Under the pieces are notes generated by a model that ran no database searches, was not told the origin of the DNA, and worked only from the letters and a program-made list of their open reading frames with translations. A stretch of DNA of 11,289 nt. It comes from Propionibacteriaceae bacterium. GTDB lineage: Bacteria > Actinomycetota > Actinomycetes > Propionibacteriales > Propionibacteriaceae. The stretch covers positions 1 through 11,289 of the forward strand of contig JAGQUI010000047.1 in NCBI GenBank assembly GCA_020438595.1. Direction: 5' to 3'. Of this stretch, positions 5,792 to 11,289 are shown one piece after another. How positions within the stretch are numbered: position 1 is the stretch's first letter; each line of letters opens with the position of its first letter. A program made the translations under genes and the position numbers.

Positions 5792-6319
5792 GTGAACGGA
5801 TCTCCCCAAGGGACCGCTGAGCCGGCAGACGCGGCGCCCTCGATGGCCCCCGCCGAGCCCGGATCGCGTCTGCCTGGGCGTGCCCTGACCTACCTGAACC
5901 TCAAGGCCGCGATCGTGTGGGCCATCACCATGACCGCCGGCCTGGTCGTCCACCTCGCGCTCCCCGGGGCGATCCCGGTCTGGTTGCTCGTCGTGGCCGC
6001 CGCCGTCGCCACGATCACCCTGATCACCGACATCGCTCTCGTGCACCGCTGGCACATCCGGACGTACCGCTACGAACTCACCGAGACCGCGACCCGGATC
6101 TCGCACGGCCGGATCTTCCTGCGCGAGCGCTCGATCCCCACCAATCGGACCTTCGGGGTCGAACTCGTCCAGGGCCCGCTGCTGCGCGCCTTCGACCTGG
6201 CGGAGCTCCGGATCGTGACTGCGGTCGGCAGCAACCCTCTGGGCCCTGTCCCCCGGCCCGAGGCGGATCGGATCCGGACCACCGTCACTGGCGCCGCGGA
6301 GCGGGGGCTCCATGCCTGA
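5792..6319 (+). CDS. bPH_2 (DUF304/YdbS-like) membrane protein, bacteriocin accessory
   Basis: The 175-residue protein has a disordered Pro/Ala-rich N-terminus (1-30), two membrane helices (about 39-58 and 62-84) and one bacterial pleckstrin-homology domain (bPH_2, about 92-148). The bPH_2 part shows the signature YRYELTETATRISHGRIFLRERSIP, followed by a strand-rich stretch. Proteins of this type (YdbS/LnqB-like, from memory) accompany leaderless bacteriocin genes and are needed with the ABC transporter for secretion and self-protection. The GTG at 5792 is chosen for a CGAGG motif just upstream; an in-frame ATG lies at residue 18. The gene ends eight bases inside the next, larger bPH_2 gene, indicating coupled translation. 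The precise role is inferred. Confidence 0.82.
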   Translation: MNGSPQGTAEPADAAPSMAPAEPGSRLPGRALTYLNLKAAIVWAITMTAGLVVHLALPGAIPVWLLVVAAAVATITLITDIALVHRWHIRTYRYELTETATRISHGRIFLRERSIPTNRTFGVELVQGPLLRAFDLAELRIVTAVGSNPLGPVPRPEADRIRTTVTGAAERGLHA

Positions 6320-7784
6320 CCAGGCCCCGCTCCGCTGGCGCGACTCGCCCCGGGTGATCCTCGCCGACTACCTCGCGAGCCTCCCCACGACCCTGATCAT
6401 CGTGGCCGGCCTGTGGGCGTTCGGCATGCGGTCGACCGGACTCCTCGCTGGCATTCTGACCACGTTGGCCATCGTCTGGGTGGCGCTCGCCGTTGTCGAA
6501 CCCGTCTTCCGTCAGGCCACTCACCGCTACGAGCTGACCTCGAGTTCACTTCGCCACGAGATGGGCCTCATCGAGCGACGCCGCCGCGACTTCCCGTGGC
6601 GTTCGATCGCGGCCGTCAACACCGACCGGCCCTGGGCACACAGGCTGCTCGGCCTCTACCGCCTCACCCTGACCCAGGCTGGCGACGAGTCGACCCGCGT
6701 CGTCCTCCGCGGGGTCACCCGGCCGACGGTGGACCTTGTGCTGGGCCATGTCGAGGCCGCGCTGCCGACCGGGCAGCCGTCCGCACCCGCGGCCGAACGG
6801 CCCGGAGAGCGCACGATCTACGCCGCATCGGTGCCGGAACTGGTGCTGGTGAGCTTCGTGTACGGCCAGGTCCTGGTTCTCGCCGCTGCGGGGGCCGCGA
6901 CGCTGTGGGACCTCCTGGAGGGCGCCGGACTGCTCGAACCGTTCGGGGTCGCAGCCCGGCAGTTCCCCGCCTGGGCACAGGTCCTCGGCGCGATCGTCGT
7001 GGCCGTCCTGATCGGCGTGGGCGCCACCCTCGTGCGCTTCTTCCGGTTCCGGGTCGGCGTCAGCGATCACGGCACCCTCTCGATCCGGTTCGGCCTGCTG
7101 GAGTCGCAGGAGCGCCGGATCGACCCAGCTGCCGTCGAGGGGATCGTGGTCCACCGGAACCTGGTCGAGCAGTGGATCGGACGGGCCCGACTGGCCCTCC
7201 TGACCACAGACTCGGCGTCCCAGCTCCGGAGCAACCTGCTACTTCCGTCGTTGCCCGTGGACGTGGTGCGCTCGCTCGCCAGAGAGCACTTCGCGGGCCT
7301 GGTCGCGAGCGAATCGCTGCTGGACGACCGCCCGCGCCGCGCCCGTGCCCTGCTGCTGTCGATCGGTGTGCTCGGCGCCGCCGCCGGTGCCGGTCTCGGC
7401 CTCCACCAGTGGACCACCCTGCCGCTGTGGGCGGTCCTGCTCGCCGGGCTCAGCTTCCTGTTCGCCATCTCGTTCCTCGGCAGGTCGCTGTCAACCCGGT
7501 TCTCCGGCGAGGACACCCGGCGCCTGATGAATTCCACGACGCGGTTCGCCGCCGAACGGCAGACCACCCTGCGCGTGCGGGCGATCGGCCAGGTCGCCAC
7601 CATGGGCTGGCTCCGGCCGAGGCCGCACTTCCTGTGCGTCATGCTCGGCGCGTACGCCGGGCGTCCCCTCCGCTGGCTTGCGCTCGCCCACCCGCGCGCG
7701 TCCGTCGACCACCTCGCCCACCAGGTGCTATCCGGAACGGGAGACGCGCCACCCCGCCCCCAACCCTGGAGGTTCGCCCAATGA
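6312..7784 (+). CDS. Large bPH_2 (DUF304/YdbT-like) membrane protein, bacteriocin accessory
   Basis: The 490-residue protein alternates pairs of membrane helices with bPH_2 domains, the YdbT layout. Helices lie at about 15-37 and 42-64, domain 1 at 70-150 (HRYELTSSSLRHEMGLIERRRRD region), helices at about 172-200 and 222-242, domain 2 at 245-325 (GTLSIRFGLLESQERRIDP), helices at about 344-366 and 370-390, and a degenerate third domain at 412-472. The ATG at 6312 overlaps the preceding gene by eight bases, and the stop overlaps the ABC ATPase start (ATGA). In the lacticin Q system, as I recall, a pair of PH-domain proteins (LnqB, LnqC) works with the LnqEF transporter. The same partnership is inferred here from gene order. 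How these domains act on the peptide is not known from the sequence. Confidence 0.85.
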   Translation: MPDQAPLRWRDSPRVILADYLASLPTTLIIVAGLWAFGMRSTGLLAGILTTLAIVWVALAVVEPVFRQATHRYELTSSSLRHEMGLIERRRRDFPWRSIAAVNTDRPWAHRLLGLYRLTLTQAGDESTRVVLRGVTRPTVDLVLGHVEAALPTGQPSAPAAERPGERTIYAASVPELVLVSFVYGQVLVLAAAGAATLWDLLEGAGLLEPFGVAARQFPAWAQVLGAIVVAVLIGVGATLVRFFRFRVGVSDHGTLSIRFGLLESQERRIDPAAVEGIVVHRNLVEQWIGRARLALLTTDSASQLRSNLLLPSLPVDVVRSLAREHFAGLVASESLLDDRPRRARALLLSIGVLGAAAGAGLGLHQWTTLPLWAVLLAGLSFLFAISFLGRSLSTRFSGEDTRRLMNSTTRFAAERQTTLRVRAIGQVATMGWLRPRPHFLCVMLGAYAGRPLRWLALAHPRASVDHLAHQVLSGTGDAPPRPQPWRFAQ

Positions 7785-8683
7785 TCCGGGTCGAAAACGT
7801 CTCCAAGCGCTTCGGTGACGTCGACGCGGTGCAGAACGTCTCCCTGGAGGCTCCGGACCGGGAGGTGACCGGCTTCGTCGGCCCCAACGGTGCCGGCAAG
7901 ACCACCGTGATGAAGATCATCTGTGGGCTGCTGCCGGCCGACAGCGGCACCGCCCTCGTCGACGGCGTCCCGTTCGTCCGGTCGGCCCGCCCGGGCAAGG
8001 CACTGGGCGTCCACCTCGGCGGGGAGTGGCTCCCGGGCCGGATCACGGGCGAGAACCTGCTCCGGTACGGCGCGGACGCACTGGACGGAGCGACCCGTGA
8101 CATCGGCGACCTGCTCCGCCTGACCGGCCTCGAGGACGCTGCCCGGAGCCGCGTCGGAACCTACTCGCTGGGCATGCGGCAGCGCCTCGGCATCGCGCTG
8201 GCGCTGCTGGGCGATCCCGACAACCTGGTCCTGGACGAGCCCGTCAACGGGCTCGATCCCCACGGCGTCATCTGGCTTCGCTCCCTACTCCGCGAGGAGG
8301 CCGCGGCCGGCAAGGCCGTTCTGCTGTCGTCCCATCTGATGTCGGAACTCGAACTCGTCGCCGACCGGGTGGTGATGCTCGACGGCGGCAAGGTGCTGCG
8401 CGAGGGCCGCCTCGGCGACCTCCACGACAGCGCCAGGGCACCGGTTCGCCTCCGGTCGGACGAACTCCCCGCGGTCGTCAGCCTGCTGCGCGGCCACGGC
8501 TACGCACTCCGGGTCCTCCCGGACGGCGCCGTGGTCGAGGCGACCGATCCCGCGACCATCGGACGGATTGTCTTCGGCGCCGGCCTGACCCTGACCCATC
8601 TCGAGGTCCAGCGGCAGTCGCTGGAGGACGTCTTCCTCACCTCCACCACCAATCGAGCACGGATCGAGGCAGCCCGGCCATGA
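7781..8683 (+). CDS. ABC transporter ATPase, bacteriocin export/immunity
   Basis: This is a 300-residue cytoplasmic ABC ATPase that should power the permease encoded next. Walker A is GPNGAGKTT (34-42), the signature is the variant YSLGMRQ (128-134), Walker B is NLVLDEP (148-154) with D-loop NGLDP, and the switch His is H185 in SSHLMSE. The usual Q-loop Gln appears to be absent (GVHLGGEWLPGRITGENL region), a feature shared with BcrA-type ABC-2 ATPases. A C-terminal extension (about 220-300) is typical of that subfamily. The ATG at 7781 has TGGAGG upstream and overlaps the previous stop by four bases. By analogy with LnqE and AucF-type proteins it should drive peptide export and self-protection. 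A pure immunity efflux pump is the alternative. Confidence 0.92.
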   Translation: MIRVENVSKRFGDVDAVQNVSLEAPDREVTGFVGPNGAGKTTVMKIICGLLPADSGTALVDGVPFVRSARPGKALGVHLGGEWLPGRITGENLLRYGADALDGATRDIGDLLRLTGLEDAARSRVGTYSLGMRQRLGIALALLGDPDNLVLDEPVNGLDPHGVIWLRSLLREEAAAGKAVLLSSHLMSELELVADRVVMLDGGKVLREGRLGDLHDSARAPVRLRSDELPAVVSLLRGHGYALRVLPDGAVVEATDPATIGRIVFGAGLTLTHLEVQRQSLEDVFLTSTTNRARIEAARP

Positions 8684-9495
8684 CCATGCAGCCCACCCCC
8701 GGCCGACAGACTGCCGGCTCGGTCATTCGCGCGGAGTTCCGCAGACACCTGCGTGGCCGGCGCACGCCGGTCGCGCTCGGCGTCGCGGCCGGGATCGCGG
8801 TGCTGAGCGCATTCGGGTTCTTCGCGTTCGTGCGCTCGGTCGACGACACGCTCGGCGCCGGGGCGTTCGCCGTGCCGATCGGCCTGGAGTTCGCGGCCGG
8901 CGCGATCAGCCTCGTGCTGTGCCTCTACGCCCTCTCGACGGTGACCGGTGAAACCGGGGACGGCACGGTCCTGGGCTCGCTGCTGCTCGTACCGAACCGT
9001 GGCCGGCTGCTCGTGGCCCGCGCGCTCGTGTGGCCCGTGCTCGGCATGGCGGTCCTGCTGGTGGTGAGCCCCTTCGTCCTTCTGCTGGGTCGGGTGATCG
9101 GGCTTCCCGGGTCGATCGACCTCGGCTCCTTCCTGCTGGGCCTCGGCATGGCCTGCCTCGCCCTCGCGCTGGTGACGACCCTGTCGTTCCTCGCGGCCAC
9201 CGCGCTCCGACGCGGCGCGGTGGCGATGGCCATGGCGATCGGGTGCCTCCTGGTCCTCCCGCTGGCCGTCGTGGTCCTGCAGGTCGCGGGGCCGGACGCG
9301 TTCGGACCCGTCCTCGCGACCGTGCTCGATGCGCTGCCCGGTGTCGCCGTCATGAAGGCCCTCAACGTCTCCGGGACGGCCGCGCAGGGTTGGATCCCGG
9401 TCATCCAGGGTCTGCTCGTGCTCGGCGCCTGGGTGGTGGCAACCGGCTTGGTCGCGGTCCCCCGGTTCTGGCGCGAGGGGGCCCGCACCGAATGA
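8680..9495 (+). CDS. ABC-2 type permease, bacteriocin export/immunity
   Basis: The 271-residue integral membrane protein has about six helices: roughly 31-51, 68-88, 113-136, 148-174, 181-202 and 239-262. A cytoplasmic amphipathic N-terminus (RAEFRRHLRGRR) comes first. The short acidic/Gly loop TGETGDGTVLGSLLLVP (89-105) resembles the coupling-helix region of ABC-2 permeases. The start overlaps the ATPase stop by four bases (ATGA), so the two should be made in matched amounts and form one transporter, comparable to LnqEF. Primary sequence alone cannot separate export from immunity. It is followed, again with a four-base overlap, by a small membrane protein. Confidence 0.88.
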   Translation: MTMQPTPGRQTAGSVIRAEFRRHLRGRRTPVALGVAAGIAVLSAFGFFAFVRSVDDTLGAGAFAVPIGLEFAAGAISLVLCLYALSTVTGETGDGTVLGSLLLVPNRGRLLVARALVWPVLGMAVLLVVSPFVLLLGRVIGLPGSIDLGSFLLGLGMACLALALVTTLSFLAATALRRGAVAMAMAIGCLLVLPLAVVVLQVAGPDAFGPVLATVLDALPGVAVMKALNVSGTAAQGWIPVIQGLLVLGAWVVATGLVAVPRFWREGARTE

Positions 9496-9734
9496 CGACG
9501 CCAGACGATCCCGCTGCGAAGCAGAACAAGGAGAAGACCGTGAACCGACCCGTCGCGATCGTCCTGGGCGTCGTGCTCATCGGCGCAGGACTGGCGTGCA
9601 TCTTCGTCCGCGTCAAGATGGCCGCCGACCTGTCGGTGCCACTCCAACTCGTGGTCACCGCCCTCGGCGTGGCCGGCATCCTCGCGGGCGGCGGGGTGAT
9701 CGGGCGCGCCTTCCGGAGGACCCCGTCCGACTGA
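9492..9734 (+). CDS. Small two-helix membrane protein, possible immunity factor (80 aa)
   Basis: The last gene of the operon encodes 80 residues: a polar, charged N-terminus (1-18), two membrane helices (about 20-39 and 49-71) and a basic tail RAFRRTPSD. The ATG at 9492 overlaps the permease stop by four bases, like the other junctions here, and GAGGGGG lies upstream. A second in-frame start, GTG at 9540, has an excellent AAGGAG six bases before it and would give a 64-residue protein beginning just before helix 1. Either form may be real. Leaderless bacteriocin loci often carry a small membrane protein tied to immunity or export, and this is the best candidate here. No named family is recognised. 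Confidence 0.75.
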   Translation: MTTPDDPAAKQNKEKTVNRPVAIVLGVVLIGAGLACIFVRVKMAADLSVPLQLVVTALGVAGILAGGGVIGRAFRRTPSD

Positions 9735-9743
9735 AGCCCGGGC

Positions 9744-10382
9744 TCAGCCGACCAGTCCCCACTCGTGCGCCCGGGCCGCCAGCTGGGCGCGGCTGCGGCA
9801 GCCGATCCGGCGGAGCAGCCGGCTGACGTAGGTCTTCACCGTGCTGGGCGCCAGGGAGAGCTCCCGGGCGATTTCGGTGTTGTCGAGCCCCGTCCCCACC
9901 AACCGCACCAGGTCGATCTCGGTCGGTGAGAGGTCGGGTGGCGGGTTGCCCCGCCGCGTGAAGGCGTTGAGCACGCCCGCCAGCAGCTTCGGAGAGACCA
10001 GGGCCTCGCCGTTGTTGGTGATCCGGATGGCCTGGACGAGCAGGTCCGGGGGGTCCACCTTGAGCAGGAATCCGCTGGCACCCGCCTCCAGCGCGGCCCG
10101 CATGGTGGGTTCGTCGCCGAGGGCGGTGAAGCAGAGGGCCCGCGGTGGACGCGGAAGGCTGAGCGCCCTCTCGATGAGCTCGACACCGTCCAGGCCGGGC
10201 ATGTGGATGTCGGTGAGCAGGACGTCCGGCTCCAGCTCGCCGACCATCCGCAACGCGGTTCGCCCGTCCGAGGCCACCCCGACGATCGAGATGTCGGCCG
10301 CCCGGGCGACATAGGTGACGATGGCACGCTGTGCGAACGGATCGTCCTCCGCCACCAGGACCCGGATCTCCGGATCGCTCAT
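9744..10382 (-). CDS. NarL/LuxR-family response regulator
   Basis: The 212-residue protein has a receiver domain (about 6-120) and a LuxR-type DNA-binding domain (about 150-207). Receiver residues are complete: acidic pocket E12/D13/D14, phosphoacceptor D58 in LLTDIHMPG, T86 and K108. The helix-turn-helix covers LSPTEIDLVRLVGTGLDNTE to VSRLLRRIG. It should bind DNA as a dimer after phosphorylation by a HisKA_3 kinase. None is adjacent; the only kinase in the window is at 3975-5087, beyond the bacteriocin operon. GAGGTG lies just before the ATG. It is convergent with the bacteriocin operon, with nine bases between the two stop codons. Control of that operon is inferred from position only. Confidence 0.92.
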   Translation of the reverse strand: MSDPEIRVLVAEDDPFAQRAIVTYVARAADISIVGVASDGRTALRMVGELEPDVLLTDIHMPGLDGVELIERALSLPRPPRALCFTALGDEPTMRAALEAGASGFLLKVDPPDLLVQAIRITNNGEALVSPKLLAGVLNAFTRRGNPPPDLSPTEIDLVRLVGTGLDNTEIARELSLAPSTVKTYVSRLLRRIGCRSRAQLAARAHEWGLVG

Positions 10383-10482
10383 CCTCCACCTCGTCTCGGC
10401 CGCTCCCGGCCCATCATGGTCGATCCGGGCACCGGCTGGCGACCGACCGCCGTGGCTGCGCGCGCCGGGTAGGCCACGTCCA

Positions 10483-10494
10483 TACGGTTCCGTA
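10483..10494. promoter_or_regulatory. Small palindrome upstream of the response regulator
   Basis: TACGG-TT-CCGTA is an inverted repeat with perfect five-base arms, about 100 bases before the regulator start and just past the end of the Pr6Pr-like gene. It resembles a TetR-type operator half-site pair, but no such repressor is encoded in the window. Confidence 0.25.
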
Positions 10495-10505
10495 CACCGC
10501 GCCGC

Positions 10506-11120
10506 CTACGCCCCGCGGCGCCGGTGCATGAGCGCGACGACGCCGTGCAGCAGCGCCGCGATCGCCAGCCACACCAGCGTGAGCACGGGGATGCTGATCC
10601 ACAGGTTCGCGCCGCGCTGCAGGAAGGGGTAGGGGCTCGGGATCCCCATCGGGGCGAGCACGGCGAACGTGAAGACCAGGTAGAGCACCGGCAACCACAG
10701 CGTCGCGACCTCCTGCACCCAGGACGCCCGGGGCTCGCGCCCGGCGACCAGGCGCACCAGCACCGCGATCGGCAGCAGGGCGTGCAGGGCGATGTTCGCC
10801 AGGACCGTCGGCAGCAGCCTGCCCACGCCGTACGCCGGGGCCAGCACGGCCCAGTACACGATGCCGGCCAGTACCGAGCCCACTGCCCCCGCGCGCGCCA
10901 CGACGCGGGCCAGCGGCACCGGTACGAGATCGACCGCGGGCCAGATCAGCGTGGTGACGGTCGCACACCAGATCGTGAAGTAGAGGAACATCGGCGTCGA
11001 GTCCTCGACCTGGGCGGCGAACAGCACCAGCCCGGCCAGGCCGACAACGAGGACGAGCCAGGATGCGGCGCGCACGCCGGCCTGTCGGGTCGCTGGAGCA
11101 GTGGGTGCCTGCGTGGTCAT
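10506..11120 (-). CDS. Pr6Pr-like six-helix membrane protein
   Basis: The 204-residue protein has six predicted membrane helices (about 16-36, 43-65, 80-96, 102-126, 138-158 and 173-197). Motifs are reminiscent of the uncharacterised Pr6Pr family: YFTIW at 47-51, a conserved-type His at 113 in ALHALLP, and SPYPFLQ at 162-168. The family has no established function. The ATG at 11120 is chosen because GGGAG lies seven bases upstream and the 27 extra residues of the longest possible reading frame look non-coding. The gene is 123 bases upstream of the response regulator on the same strand and may or may not be co-transcribed with it. No link to the bacteriocin operon is evident. Confidence 0.8.
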   Translation of the reverse strand: MTTQAPTAPATRQAGVRAASWLVLVVGLAGLVLFAAQVEDSTPMFLYFTIWCATVTTLIWPAVDLVPVPLARVVARAGAVGSVLAGIVYWAVLAPAYGVGRLLPTVLANIALHALLPIAVLVRLVAGREPRASWVQEVATLWLPVLYLVFTFAVLAPMGIPSPYPFLQRGANLWISIPVLTLVWLAIAALLHGVVALMHRRRGA

Positions 11121-11289
11121 GGCGTGTCTCCCTGGGGTGTGGGCTCCGCCGAATATCTCACCGGACGCGCCGCCGCGGGACCGGTACGGGAGGAACCGCA
11201 CACACTCGTACGCCCCGGGGTCTCCGCCGGCCGACCCATCGCGCGCGGACGCGCCCCTGGACCGAGTTGGGGACGGTTCCTTACTCGGT

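Noticed and set aside
7067..8263. 398-residue - strand reading frame
   Set aside because: Antisense to the second bPH_2 gene and the ABC ATPase; no recognisable motif.
9735..9744. AGCCCGGGCT palindrome as a terminator between convergent genes
   Set aside because: Only a 10-base palindrome without a loop or T-run; too weak to call.

Overview
The window is GC-rich, with strong GC bias at third codon positions. It holds a DUF222/HNH (13E12-type) gene, a PRC-barrel operon and a Pr6Pr-like membrane protein, which together point to a high-GC actinomycete. The family cannot be fixed from this stretch. No rRNA, tRNA, CRISPR array or insertion sequence was found.

Left part (1-3948, all + strand). 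About 370 bases of upstream DNA carry a cluster of DnaA-box-like 9-mers and a candidate LexA (SOS) box. They lead into a DUF222/HNH endonuclease gene. Next comes a haloalkane dehalogenase of the DhaA type with a complete set of catalytic residues. A three-gene unit follows: a 46-residue single-pass membrane peptide and two tandem PRC-barrel proteins, joined by overlapping start and stop codons.

Central part (3975-9734), the main interest. On the - strand a 44-residue peptide gene with a strong ribosome binding site precedes a NarL-type sensor histidine kinase gene. Divergent from it, on the + strand, is a six-gene operon. Its first gene is a 58-residue, leaderless, cationic, Trp-rich peptide that resembles lacticin Q and aureocin A53. 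The others are two membrane-bound bPH_2 (DUF304/YdbS-YdbT-like) proteins, an ABC ATPase, an ABC-2 type permease and a small two-helix membrane protein. This is the layout, as I recall it, of the lacticin Q export and immunity locus (lnqQBCDEF), here in an actinomycete. The divergent intergenic region holds a long inverted repeat (about 32 paired bases per arm). A 22-bp hairpin follows the peptide gene and could keep the peptide transcript in excess over the export genes.

Right part (9744-11120, - strand). A NarL/LuxR response regulator and a six-helix Pr6Pr-like membrane protein lie convergent to the bacteriocin operon. The kinase and regulator each lack an adjacent partner and sit on opposite sides of the operon. 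They may form one split two-component system controlling it, perhaps with the 44-residue peptide as an accessory or signal. The gene order is read directly from the sequence. The bacteriocin assignment rests on recalled family similarity, and the regulatory link is inference.
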